A stretch of DNA of 64,000 nucleotides from assembly GCA_964036045.1 (NCBI GenBank), contig OZ038382.1, positions 82,373,918-82,437,917 of the forward strand, given 5' to 3'. Position numbers and translations under genes: made by a program. Origin of the DNA: Eutreptiella sp. 'Long Island Sound 2002' (lineage: Eukaryota > Euglenozoa > Euglenophyceae > Eutreptiales > Eutreptiaceae). The notes under the pieces were generated by a model. That model was not told the DNA's origin. It searched no databases and saw only the letters and a list, made by a program, of their open reading frames with translations. Below are positions 21,272 to 32,365 of the stretch, in pieces; position 1 is the first letter of the stretch, and the number at the start of each line of letters is the position of its first letter.

Positions 21272-21549
21272 AAAATCATGACTCTGCTTCTGGAATCTCC
21301 ACGGACACTCTTAGATCGGACTTTAGCGGGGCTATCACTCGTTCTGAGTCACTTCGTGTTCCTCCTGAGGTTACATTCGTGGCATCCCCCCAGGAAACCG
21401 GAGATCAACTTTCAGAGTGTCCTTACTGTGGCCATAGACATTGGCCTGGAGTTCATACTTGTGCTGATTGTTGTGTGAACGCCCCACCCAACCTTAAACC
21501 CGGTCGAGAATCTCCCTCCTCAAGTGAATCTGGTTCCAGCTCTCAGGCT
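21272..21549 (+). pseudogene. B leader with zinc-finger-like gag start fragment
   Basis: Short segment between the PBS and the inverted LTR. The + frame here encodes ECPYCGHRHWPGVHTCADCC, a C-x2-C...H...C cluster, followed by a Ser/Pro-rich stretch. It is open from within the LTR, with no clear methionine after the PBS. It may be the N-terminal part of B gag, which is missing from the minus-strand gag cut at about 30980. It ends at the junction with LTR 2. Confidence 0.4.
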
Positions 21550-22009
21550 TGTAACCGCTGCATAGTGGTTGATCTTTGTTGTAACTGCGAAGCCTGTAGC
21601 CTTGATGCCCCAGGGGTCGTAACGCCCGACACTGCCCCTGATATCTCCGAACCCACATAACCCTCTTCGGACCCATATCCAACCTCAGGGAGCGACATAT
21701 GCGAAGCACTTGTAAGTCCAGTGAACTCCATGGTGGAATATGAAGAGTACGAAAACCCGGTCTACAAAAATGGAGCAGACATAGAATCTCAATGCGCATT
21801 CATCGCACATAATGACACAACGTGAAATCATTCGAAATAATTTAAATAAATCCGATTGGGAAATCACGAAAGACAAATGCGACTCGACGCGCGCTCACAG
21901 GCGACATGTAAACTGAACGGAAAATTTACTGCACTAATGTACATCTGGGAATCATTGAAATTCTGATCACATCAGTGTATAATTGAGTGCTGTCACTGCT
22001 GCCGTTACA
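21550..22009 (-). repeat. B LTR 2 (inner, minus orientation, 3' LTR)
   Basis: 460 bp, reverse complement of LTR 1. On the minus strand it begins TGTAACGGCAGCAGTGAC, preceded by a purine-rich tract (22010-22020), and ends GCGGTTACA at 21550. The tract marks it as the 3' LTR of the minus-strand gag-pol element. Confidence 0.88.
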
Positions 22010-22989
22010 CTCCCGCTCTGAAGACATACGCCAGTATGTTAGGCTGGGTCAAGTGAAGTGAACGAAACGGCGAAAGTGACCAAAAACCGACTAATCTAAG
22101 GCAAAATCTGTGAAATTGAGCTGAATTGAGCAAAATTGTGCTGAGATCTGTGCTTCGCGATGGCCATCGACTTGAATGAAACACATAGGTACCTTAGGGC
22201 ACACAGAAAAAGCTTCGTTCCAGCTCGAAAATTCGAAAATTGAAAGTCTGAGTGAAGAATCTACATGATGATCCATGATCAATGATTCATGATGAAATCA
22301 GGATCTGACATCCCACTGCCAGAGAACAGAAAACGAGTGTCGCCATGTCGTCGAGCGTCAAAAAAAAGGGGTATCCCTTCATGGAGTCCAAGATATGTGA
22401 AACTGGCTGGTGTCATTTGCAGCCATGAGACCAGATGCCAGATTATGGTACAAAATGTGCCTGAATTGAGACCAAAATCAGCGAATCGCACACGACTGGA
22501 GGGTGGCGAAGTCTGCAGTAGGCCAATATAGGTCTAATTCCTTGTCGATAGACTCTGTGTGTTGTGGTGAACGGAAATCCAGTTCTCATTCATAGCCAGT
22601 CCAGGTCAAATCCTCATGATGATGATGAATCCCATGATGGAAATCCAATCATGTAAAAGTAATGATAGCCAAGAAAACCCAGTGGGGTATCCCCACACTG
22701 TCAGTATTGTTCCCAGGGCTTCATGTTTAATCCAGTATGAGCCAGAATGGGTAATTGACTCGTTATAGTCCCAGAATGTATAAGCATCCAATGCTTGGTA
22801 CTGGGAATTTGCCAAAATTGAGCTGATTCTGAGGGGGATTCAAACACAATCCACAGATGAACAGCGAGTCGACACAAGTAAGAACACCATCGTCGTCACT
22901 TGGTCTATATAAGCCCTTTGACAGTGGTCCATTGGGAAACAAACCAACTGTCTCGATGTAAGAGCTGATGGAAATCACATTTTCAGCAG
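22010..22989 (-). other. B 3' untranslated region, left copy
   Basis: AT-rich, no coding potential. It starts with the reverse of a polypurine tract and is the inverted counterpart of 30979-31882 up to about 22903. A TATATAAG word is present at about 22905-22915 on the + strand. No gene seen. Confidence 0.7.
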
Positions 22990-24767
22990 ATCCGTCAAAC
23001 ACATGAAATTCTCAGTCATGTGCCAGAATCTCTGTAATGAGCACGAACTCGAACGAGTCCTTCCCAAGGCGAGTAGAGGGGCCCAGTCGACAGCAAAAGG
23101 CGATAGTGTCGTTGTGGTTGAGGATAATGGCCTTTCGGATCTTCGGATTGGAATCATCTACAATGAAGCACATGATTCACATGATGACCATGATCGGAAT
23201 GATGGATGGAATGACCAGGATGACCCCAGAATGTCCCATCATCTGTTCGTCGAACCACAAAGACGATGTGTATCGACTGTTACGTCCCCATGCTAAGGGT
23301 ATATGTCGACCGTAAACCTCTTCGAAAGTTTCGGCGACTCAAATTCTGATCAGATCTTGTCTGGGATGGATAATGCCACGATTGGAGCTTCTTCTTGTGC
23401 TTGTAAGTCTTCCTTGGTGACACAATCCTTGATCAGCGAGAGCTCCTTGTCAATCTCAGGGTGTTTCTTCAGGAACTTGATGAAAGTGTCCGTATACCCA
23501 TGGATAAAGCTTGAAGCTGGCTCCCATTTGTCCTCCTCTGGACCGAATCCTTTCCATCTGCACAGAAAGTACCACTTGTTTCGAGCATTCTTCTTGTAAT
23601 CAAGGATCTTCTCCAACTCGAAACTGCTTTTGACCATCCTCCTGTCGCTCAGGTACTTCGAAGCCCAATAGGGAGGCTTGAACCTTCCTTTGGGGTAGGG
23701 TACTTCGGCCTTCAAACGGTCCCGATGTACTTCTTGATGCCTGCCTGGCTCAATTTCAATGTTGAATGTAGTCTCACTTAGTTGACCACTGACTTGGAAT
23801 GGGCCATCCCACAAAGGTAACAATTTGTTGTCGTCCTTCAGGGTCTCGTCTGACTTACGAAGCCAAACTTGCTGGCCTTTCTCGAAGGGTTTTCCTTGCG
23901 TTCTTGACTTATTTTTGAAATTCAACCAATCTGCTTGATTTTCCACTTTGGCTTGGATCCACTTGGATTCTAAATCCTTGATCCTCTCAAACCATTGCGA
24001 GGCGTCATAGCACTGCCTTGGATGATACATCACTGGTCCTGGACCCATCTTCTCACGACCAAAAACCAACTCATTCGGACTTAATCCAGTGTGATTCTTG
24101 GTGCGATGGTATCTTCTCAAGACACAGTAAATTGTTTCCAACCAATTGTAGTCTTTTTCAGTCGCCAGGAATTCTCTCAGAATGCTGATAAGAATCCTTC
24201 CAGCGCGTTCAGCAGGGAGAGCTCGATGGTCGTAGACTCGGGCACGAAGATGATGAACTCCCAATAGAGCACACATGTTCTCCCACCAAGTCCCAATGAA
24301 CTCCTTCCCACTGTCCGTCAGAATTTCACTGGGTACATCCCAGTTACTCATCCACTGACTTGCAGCCCACTTGGCAGCCCTTTCAGAGGTGAGATGCTTC
24401 GTGTTGCAAGGGAGCACCTGGATGTAGCCACTGTGGCGGTCTTGAATTAACAAGACCCCATCGATTGGCTTCCTCGTGTAGAGACATTCCTCTTGGATTA
24501 GTCCCAACTCGAAGACATCCGCCGTCACCTTGTCGAACAACCTCTCAGGAATTGGTAATCCCTTCAGTAATCCTTCTGCCTTTTGATTCTTGGGGATGGT
24601 CGCCTGACATTGCTTGCATTCTTTGGCAACTCGTTCACAGGCACTCTTGAGGTCCCGTTTGTACACTCTGTGTCGTAGCTCCTGCTCCAGAACACGAGAA
24701 TGTGTGTGGGCTGTCTCATTCCGATGCCAATGTTTGACATATTGGTCAATCAGACAATCAGGAACAC
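22990..24767 (-). repeat. Tandem duplication unit 1 within B pol
   Basis: 1778 bp, nearly identical to 24768-26554. Each junction carries ATCCGTC (22990, 24768, 26555), a 7-bp microhomology. The unit covers the integrase core, chromodomain and start of the 3' UTR. Confidence 0.85.
23350..24765 (-). pseudogene. B integrase core and chromodomain, copy 1
   Basis: Minus-strand pol C-terminus. Zinc-region tail (CKQCQATIPKNQKAEG), DDE integrase core (TADVFELG; ILTDSGKEFIGTWW; ALPAERAG supplying the Glu), SH3-like tail (KGQQVWLRKSDETL; LWDGPFQVSG) and a well-preserved chromodomain (FELEKILDYKK; WYFLCRWKGFGPEEDKWEP). The frame is open from the zinc tail to the stop at 23350. The upstream ~60 residues of the open frame (24766-24942) come from duplicated 3' UTR and are not native. 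This is the best-preserved integrase of family B, but it is separated from the rest of pol by copy 2. Confidence 0.9.
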
Positions 24768-26554
24768 ATCCGTCAAACACATGAAATGAATCAGACTCAG
24801 TCATGTGCCAGAATCCCTGTAATGAGCACGAACTCGAACGAGTCCTTCCCAAGGCGAGTAGAGGGGCCCAGTCGACAGCAAAAGGCGATAGTGTCGTTGT
24901 GGTTGAGGATAATGGCCTTTCGGATCTTTGGATTGGAATCATCTACAATGAAGCACATGATTCACATGATGACCATGATGGGAATGATGGATGGAATGAC
25001 CAGGATGACCCCAGAATGTCCCATCATCTGTTCGTCGAACCACAAAGACGATGCGTCTGGACTGTTACGTCCCCATGCTAAGGGTATATGTCGACCGTAA
25101 ACCTCTTCGAAAGTTTCGGCGACTCAAATTCTGATCAGATCTTGTCTGGGATGGATAATGCCACGATTGGAGCTTCTTCTTGTGCTTGTAAATCTTCCTT
25201 GGTGACACACTCCTTGATCAGCGAGAGCTCCTTGTCAATCTCAGGGTGTTTCTTCAGGAACTTGATGAAAGTGTCCGTATACCCATGGATAAAGCTTGAA
25301 GCTGGCTCCCATTTGTCCTCCTCTGGACCGAATCCTTTCCATCTGCACAGAAAGTACCACTTGTTTCGAGCAATCTTCTTGTAATCAAGGATCTTCTCCA
25401 ACTCGAAACTGCTTTTGACCATCCTCCTGTCGCTCAGGTACTTCGAAGTCCAATAGAGAGGCTTGAAACTTGCTTTGGGGTAGGGTACTTCGGCCTTCAA
25501 ACGATCTCAATGTACTTCTTGATGCCTGCCTGGCTTAATTTCAATGTTGAATGTAGTCTCACTTAGTTGACCACTGACTTGGAATGGGCCATCCCACAAA
25601 GGTAACAATTTGTTGTCGTCCTTCAGGGTCTCGTCCGACTTACGAAGCCAAACTTGCTGGCCTTTGTCGAAGGGTTTTCCTTGCGTTCTTGACTTATTTT
25701 TGAAATTCAACCAATCTGCTTGATTTTCCACTTTGGCTTGGATCCACTTGGATTCTAAATCCTTGATCCTCTCAAACCATTGCGAGGCGTCGTAGCACTG
25801 CCTTGGATGATACATCACTGGTCCTGGACCCATCTTCTCACGACCAAAAACCAACTCATTCGGACTTAATCCAGTGTGATTCTTGGTGCGATGGTATCTT
25901 CTCAAGACACAGTAAATTGTTTCCAACCAATTGTAGTCTTTTTCAGTCGCCAGGAATTCTCTCAGAATGCTGATAAGAATCCTTCCAGCGCGTTCAGCAG
26001 GGAGAGCTCGATGGTCGTAGACTCGGGCACGAAGATGATGAACTCCCAATAGAGCACACATGTTCTCCCACCAAGTCCCAATGAACTCCTTCCCACTGTC
26101 CGTCAGAATTTCACTGGGTACATCCCAGTTACTCATCCACTGACTTGCAGCCCACTTGGCAGCCATTTCAGAGGTGAGATGCTTCGTGTTGCAAGGGAGC
26201 ACCTGGATGTAGCCACTGTGGCGGTCTTGAATTAACAAAACCCCATCGATTGGCTTCCTCGTGTAGAGACATTCCTCTTGGATTAGTCCCAACTCGAAGA
26301 CATCCGCCGTCACCTTGTCGAACAACCTCTCAGGAATTGGTAATCCCTTCAGTTATCCTTCTGCCTTTTGATTCTTGGGGATGGTCGCCTGACATTGCTT
26401 GCATCCTTTGGCAACTCGTTCACAGGCACTCTTGAGGTCCCGTTTGTACACTCTGTGTCGTAGCTCCTGCTCCCGAACACGAGAATGTGTGTGGGCTGTC
26501 TCATTCCGATGCCAATGTTTGACATATTGGTCAATCAGACAATCAGAGACACAA
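24768..26554 (-). repeat. Tandem duplication unit 2 within B pol
   Basis: 1787 bp; differs from unit 1 mainly by a 7-bp insertion near 24788 and scattered substitutions. It is contiguous with the upstream pol, so unit 2 holds the original junction to RNase H and integrase N-terminus. Confidence 0.85.
25135..26352 (-). pseudogene. B integrase core and chromodomain, copy 2
   Basis: Same domains as copy 1 but interrupted. A stop (TGA) lies near 25505 where copy 1 has Arg, and another (TAA) at 26353-26355 where copy 1 has Leu. The chromodomain (25135-25500) and core (25507-26325) are otherwise intact. The DDE residues are retained. Confidence 0.88.
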
Positions 26555-27807
26555 ATCCGTCCTTGCCAAAATAACTTGTCGCCTTGGGTTTTGAAATCAG
26601 ACGTCTCTTCAGAGTCGTAAGGCTTGTCCCCTTTCAACTTGTGGTATACAGACCAAAAGAACCTGTCCTCCTTGTACATCTTCGTCCAATCCACATAAAG
26701 GAAGGAAGTTTCCTTGTCCTTTTGTTGTGGAGGGAGCGTGGATTTCGCTTTGGATCTCGTCGTAGGAAACACATTCGGGAGTGGCAGCGACAACTCAGAG
26801 TCAGAGTTAACTCCTGCAGTCTGATCTGCTTTGGTAATCTCCTTGCATCTGACCAAATCCACCTTCATCCGATTTTGAATCGAACATTGGAGACAATGTT
26901 TCTTGATCAGTGCTTGTTCCTCCTTGTCGAACTCGATCACTTCAGCTATATCCGTCGCTGTCCCATGAAAACTCACTTCAGAGTAAGCCTCTGAGGCTGG
27001 GTAGGCCCAGCGACTCAGGGCGTCCGCCACTGTATTGTAGCGACCTGGAATGTAAGTCACATGGAGGTCAAGTCTGCTGAGAGTTTCATGCCAACGGCCT
27101 CTTCTCCCAGCTGGTCCACCAAAGGTATCCACATGTTCTGTCCTCCAGCTCTCCAGTGACTTGTGGTCAGTCAGTACCTCAACGCGATGGCCCAAGATCC
27201 AACCTTCATAACGCCGTAAGGCACAAAGGATTGCGTAGGCTTCTTGTTCCCCTGGACTCCAATTTTGCTGTCTTGTTGTCAGCTTGCGAGACCAGAAAGC
27301 CAGAGGGTGATGGTGACCTTCGTCATCGACTTGTTCGATTGTAGCACCAATGGCGTAGCGACTGGCGTCTGTACGAATATAAAAAGGTCTTCCATCCAAC
27401 CACGGAGTCTTTAATGTAACCACATTTGCCAGTGCTTCCTTGAGACCAGTAAAGGCCTCTTCACATTCTGGCGTCCACTTGACCTTGACTTGAGATCCCT
27501 TCTTTCCTTCTTTTTTGCCAACCTTGAGTAACTCTGTCAATGGACCAGAGAACTTGGCGTAGAGAGGAAGGAACTCGTGGTAGTAATTGCAGCAGCCTAG
27601 AAAGGCACGAAGCTGCGTGATGGTTTTAGGCCTTTCCCAGAGCTGCAGGGCAGCCATTTTTCCTGGGGCTGGTTTTCTTGTCCCATCTTCCAAGACAGAG
27701 CCACAAAATTCCACACTCTGGAGGAACATCTTGCCCTTCTTGCATCCACACACGAGCTTCTCTTGTCGAAGGACTTCGAGAACTTTCCGAACTTGTTCTT
27801 CGTGCAA
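26353..27807 (-). pseudogene. B RT thumb, RNase H and integrase zinc domain
   Basis: Order: RT thumb/connection (ITQLRAFLGCCNYYHEFL), RNase H (RTDASRYAIGATI; PGEQEAYAILCALRRYE; LTDHKSLESW; NTVADALSRWAYP with all acidic positions), linker, and integrase HHCC (HWHRNETAHTHS; CERVAKGCKQC). It is a long, intact frame of 484 residues. It ends at the TAA shared with copy 2 of the integrase. The frame is offset from the RT palm by one base at an A7 run (minus strand) near 27825-27832. Confidence 0.9.
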
Positions 27808-27809
27808 CT

Positions 27810-28403
27810 TCAGGCACTCATCAAAGTTTTTTTCAACGGCGTGGCAATCAGAGGGTCGTCAATGTAGATGCTGCAGAATTCTTGTAAATCCAGAGACTTG
27901 TGCTTCTGAAATAAAATAGTCTCCATCATCTTCTGGAACATCGACAACACATTCTTCAGACCCATCGGCAGTACAGTTCACTGGACAGTGCCACAGGGCG
28001 TGCACATTGCCGTCAAATGCCTGTCCTCTTTTCGAAGTGGCATTTGATGAAAGCCATGGCGCAAATCCAACACAGTAAAGAGCTTGCCTTTGGCTCTCGC
28101 GGCGATCTCCTTCTCGATTAAAGGAAGGGGATGCGCGTCTGGTACTGTGGCGGCATTCAGGGCTCTGTAATCCACCACTAGACGCCAAGCATCTATGCTG
28201 GATTGGTCAGCAGGTGGGGGTTTTGGCACAGTAAATGGTGCTGAACACCACTCAGAACTCATGCAGCCCTCCAACCAACAGAACTCATAGAGATTGCGCT
28301 CAATAATCTTTCCCAGGGCATCTGCTTTGGTGCCGTGGAGATAGAATGGACGTTGTTTGTGAACCTTGGAGCCTTCGATTATCTCAATCCTGGCTTCCCC
28401 ATC
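27810..28403 (-). pseudogene. B reverse transcriptase fingers and palm
   Basis: Continues in frame from 28404 after a TAA. Contains KIIERNLYEFCWLEG, WCSAPFTVPKPPP, RLVVDYRALNAATVPDAHPL, FTVLDLRHGFHQMPL and the catalytic box SIYIDDPLIATP (both aspartates present, about 27845-27870). A TGA at 27978-27980 interrupts just before the LPMGL block. It ends at a frameshift in a 7-A run. Confidence 0.88.
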
Positions 28404-29501
28404 TTAACATCGAATTGGAGGGTTTTTCCACAACTTCCCACTCAGCACGTCATCTTGATAATCTTCGAACACCGCGTCCCTTCTTGCAGCTATCTTGTCT
28501 CCGTCGATCTGATTCCCACATTTAATCACCGACATTATGTCCACCAATTTGCGAATTGTTGGTCGTGGTCTCATGTTCTTGGCCACTTCATTCCAAACTT
28601 CTTCGTCGCATTGCTGGCGGATGAAGCTCACCTGAGCTCGCTCCTCTTTCGGATCCCACCAATGAAAGGGGTCCACGAATGTCTTGAAGGGATGGTCGGA
28701 CGAATTCAGCTTCATTCCTGTCAATTCAGGCGAGATTCTTGGAGATTTGTCATCATTCGTGCTTGAAATCTTGACATTTTTGGCTTGATTCTCTTCTGAT
28801 GGGGACGAATTGGAATGGATGGAGGCGTTCTCCTGAGGGACGCCGATTGTCCTTCCCTCTTTCCGCGACGATACGTCGGGATTCCACCACCTCAATTTCG
28901 TCGATTCTTGAGGAATTTGAAATGACAGCTTCACTCCCTTGTGAGGTAGCTCGACAATGTCGATTGAAATGTCCATAATGTCCTTGAACCAAGATTGTTT
29001 TGGCCAGTTGGGGACAATTAAAATCGCCTTTGCGCCGGATTGCTTCAGCTTCTGCACCACACGAGGAAAAACGTCGAAGGGCATATTGATCCAAAGAGGT
29101 TCAGACCAGTCCTGACTCCAGGCATCATCGTAGAACTTCGGAAATCTTTTATTCTTTTTGTTTGCAAAGGCATCAAATTGAGGACGAAAATTGTGGTTCC
29201 TTTCGAAATAATCCACCAGAATGTCCCGCCATTTGTCGACTACACGATAGCAAACTGACTTCCACTTCTTGCAGTTCAAAGATTCCACCTTTCCCTCGTC
29301 GAATTCTTCTTGATTCCTTGTCCATTCCTGCCCATCTTGCTGAAAATGTAGCTTATTCCGCTCCTTGAATTGGTGGATACTCTTGGTATATGGGTGCAGA
29401 TAATACAGGTCAGACGGGTCGCTGGTCGACGGATCCTGGAGGAAGCATGTCCTGTGTCCCATGGGCGACACACGATGTGCGTGAAGCCAAGGTTGACCCA
29501 T
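28404..29501 (-). pseudogene. B pol: methyltransferase-like (MT/DAM) domain and linker before RT
   Basis: Open frame of 365 residues between protease and RT. A globular segment at about 28950-29210 reads FRPQFDAFANKKNKRFPKFY, DAWSQDWSEPLWINMPFDVF, then AKAILIVPNWPKQSWF. This order (D-A-F-A, dW, W-I-N-x-P-F, I-L-I-V-P-x-W) resembles the DAM-like domain of DIRS/Ngaro retroelements and phage N6-adenine methyltransferases. The catalytic N/D-P-P-Y box appears as N-M-P-F, so activity is doubtful. The rest is Ser/Glu-rich linker (SPSEENQAKNVKISS) leading to RT. It ends at a TAA with RT following in the same frame. Confidence 0.6.
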
Positions 29502-29504
29502 AAA

Positions 29505-29912
29505 TCAATTATACTTTACACTGGCTTCATAGAATTTTCCAGGAAACCATTCCTCCGTGACCGTCTCTTCGACGCACCAGACAGATTGTTTCACCAATCT
29601 GACCGCCAATTCTGCTTCTCTGTCGCCACCGTCAAGGCGATGTCCGCTGACTCCCTCCAGCTGGACAGGTGTCGAGGACATCCTCGCCTCATCCTCCTGC
29701 AGAAAGCCTTTTCTTACCAGATTGACTTCTGAACCATTGTCAATCAGACATCTGGCTAGTTTAACCTTACCATCCGTCGTTCTGACCTGGATCCAGCAGA
29801 CAAACTGGCGCTGCTTGCCTCGCCGGACAGCGCTGAGGACCCAGGCAGGGTACAGGAGGCCGGAGGAGCGCGCCAGCCGGTCCCAGCAGCGTCCATCCAC
29901 CGCCCCAACCAC
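29505..29912 (-). pseudogene. B aspartic protease-like domain
   Basis: Retropepsin-like segment: a short beta-rich lead (RQFVCWIQVRTTDGKVKLAR), then CLIDNGSEVNLVRKGFL, where the usual D-T/S-G is D-N-G. The spacing to MT and gag is as expected for gag-pro-pol. The D-N-G replacement probably weakens or abolishes cleavage. The frame ends at a stop just before the MT ORF, so pro and pol are separated by a stop here. Confidence 0.6.
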
Positions 29913-29975
29913 CCTGATGGGTTTTGTCTCCTGCCACTCAACCCCAGTGTTGGGATTTGGGTCAAGTTGGCTTCC

Positions 29976-30980
29976 CTATTGCCATTCTTCTTCTTCGTTT
30001 GGCTGTACGTCCTGTACTTGTCCTTCGTCAACCCATTCTTCTCCTGCTTCGGCAGCATTGACTCCTTTTCCACGTCCGGGACCACCAAATGACTTTCCAC
30101 CACCACCTTTCTTACCTCCTTGGCCTTTGTTGTTGGAGGTGTTGGAATTGGGGTTGGATTCGTTGGATCTGCCCTTGCCTCGACCTCCAGTATCCTTGTT
30201 GTTGCCGAAGGTCTTGTTTGCTGGCGTCCCCGCGTACAGGGGGTTGCCATTCACCTTGGAATCATCTTGATTCCCGGACTTTCCTTGCCCTTTTCCACCT
30301 TTTTCACCAGATTTTCCACCAGATTTTCCACCAGCATCGGTCCATCTTGAGCCACTTGGATCTCCGCCTTGCTGCGAGTAATCTTTTGGTGTCCAGTCTC
30401 TGTTCTTTCCTTTGGACTTCCCCCTACCCTTTCCCCTTCCATGCTGGTCAGCATCTCGTGCTCCATCCTGCTGGGGATCTTTGGGAGAATTTCCCTTTCC
30501 ATCCATTTTGGACTGAATTGTCTTGAGGTCTGAGGGCGTCCACCTGTGATCTGCGGTCGTGTGAGTCGCCGCTCGACCTTCTTTTCGGAGGGCAATGCAC
30601 ACAGAGCATCCCTTCTCACCAACGGCGTTGACCTTGCCTACGAAGCCATGTGCATCCTGGGACTTCTGGCGCTCTAAGTTTGCATACTTTTCATGTTGGT
30701 CCCAGATCTGCTCGACTCCATACGAGAAGATCCACGGTCGTACCTTCAAAACTGTTCCCTTATACTTCACTTTCCCATCCACCATGCTCCAGAAAAACTC
30801 CGACTGTTCAGAATCGTGGAAACCAACTCTCCATCTGCCCTCACGAATAGTGATGTCTTTCAATCCAGTAGCACTGATAGACCGTAGCAACTCACGAACT
30901 GCCATTTTTCCCATAGTCTCCGGCAATCCTCGGACTTCAACCCAGTTGCCCAGGACTTTTTGGTCCGCCTGAGAGTCCCT
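29976..30980 (-). pseudogene. B gag fragment
   Basis: Nucleocapsid-like protein. An N-terminal fold with VRELLRSISATGLKDITI and RWRVGFHDSEQSEFFW (resembles an RNA-binding/RRM-like strand pattern, weak), a zinc-finger-like CSVCIALRKEGRAATH...H, then a Lys/Gly/Ser-rich basic tail (GKSGGKSGEKGGKGQGKS) suited to RNA binding. Coding-like sequence extends upstream of the methionine at 30926 to about 30980, where it meets the inverted repeat, so the gag N-terminus is missing. Confidence 0.65.
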
Positions 30981-31882
30981 GATCTTCTGCCAAGTGAAAA
31001 CGATGGTGTTCTTGATTGTGTCGACTCGCTGTTCATCTGTGGATTGTGTTGGAATCCCCCTCAGAATCAGCTCAATTCTGGCATATTCCTGGTACCAAGC
31101 ATTGGATGCTTATACATTCTGGGACTACAATGAGTCAGTTACCCCTCATGACTCATACTGCTTAAACATGAAGCCCTGGAGACGATACTGACAGTGTGGT
31201 GTACACTCACTGGGTTTTCTTGGCTATCATTACTCTTGCATGATTGGATTTCCATCATGGGATTCCTCATCATCATGAGGATTTGACCTGGATTGGCTAT
31301 GGATGAGAACTGGATTTCCGTCCAGCACTACACAAAGTACCTATCGACAATGAATTGGACCTATATTGGCTTGCTGTGAACTTCGCCGTCTTCAATCTGT
31401 GTGCGATTCACTGATTTCGGTCTCAATTCAGTCACATTTTGTACCAGAACCTGGCATCTGGTCTCATGACTGCAAATGACACCGACCAGTTTCACATATC
31501 TTGGACTCCATGAAGGGATACCCTATTTTTTGGAAGCTCGACAACATGGCGACACTCGTTTTCTGTTTTCTGGCAGTGTGATGTCAGATCCTGATTTCAT
31601 CATGGATCATGGATCTTGATCATGCATGTACATTCTTCACTCAGACTTTCAATTTTCGAATTTTCGAGCTTGAACGAAGCTATTTCTGTCTGCCCTAAGG
31701 TACCTATGCGTTTCAATCAAGTCGATGGCCATCGCGAGACACGGATCTCAGCACAATTTTGCTCAATTCAGCTCAATTTCTCACATTTTGCCACAGATTA
31801 GTCGGTTTTTGGTCACTTTCGCTGTTTCTTTCACTTCACCTGACCCAGCCTGACATACTGGCGTATGTTTTCAGGGGGGGAG
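30979..31882 (+). other. B 3' untranslated region, inverted right copy, with polypurine tract
   Basis: Inverted counterpart of 22010-22903. The + strand ends with a polypurine tract (AGGGGGGGAG, 31873-31882) next to LTR 3, so this side belongs to a + strand element. No coding region. Confidence 0.8.
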
Positions 31883-32365
31883 TGTAACGGCAGCAGTGAC
31901 AGTACTCAGTTTATACATCAATGTGTTCAAAATTCCAATGATTCTCAGATGTACATTAGTGCAGTAAATTTTCCGCTTGTTTTCATGTTTTCCGTTCGCC
32001 GCCAGATGTCGCCTGTGAGAGCGCGTCGAGTCGCATTTGTCTTTCGTGATTTCCCGATCGGATTTATTTAAAATCATTTCGAATGATTTCACGTTGTGTC
32101 ATTATGTGTGATGGATGCACAATGAGATTCTATGTCTGCTCCATTTTTGTAGACCGGGTTTTTCTGACTATTCATATTCCACCATGGAGTTCAATGGACT
32201 TACAAGTGCTTTGCATATGTCGCTCCCAGAGAGTGGATATGGGTCTGAAGAGGGTCAGTTGGGTTCGGAGATATCAGGGGCAGTGTCGGGCGTTACGACC
32301 CCCGGGGCACCAAGGCTACAGGCTTCGCAATCACAAGGAAGATCCGCCATTATGCAGCAGTTACA
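31883..32365 (+). repeat. B LTR 3 (outer 3' LTR)
   Basis: 483 bp, TGTAACGGCAGCAGTGAC to CAGCAGTTACA, preceded by a PPT and followed by GAACG. Confidence 0.88.

Larger units (their letters stand above)
20789..32365. mobile_element. Composite LTR retrotransposon B
   Basis: Bounded by LTRs in + orientation (20789-21260 and 31883-32365) and by GAACG duplications, but gag-pro-pol inside reads on the minus strand and ends at a third LTR in minus orientation (21550-22009). The right 3' UTR-LTR and the left LTR-3' UTR form an inverted repeat with arms of about 1.35 kb. The simplest reading is a family B element nested in another B element, or self-integration, followed by deletion of the inner 5' LTR and the outer coding region. 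The composition is AT-richer than the rest of the window. Confidence 0.85.

Noticed and set aside
22900-22920. TATATAAG as an active promoter
   Set aside because: Lies in AT-rich 3' UTR of a decayed element on the strand opposite to gag-pol; no gene follows it.
27820-27835. A-AAA-AAC-type slippery run in B pol (minus strand) as a programmed frameshift
   Set aside because: It lies within RT just after the catalytic box, where gypsy elements do not shift; ordinary homopolymer indel decay is simpler.
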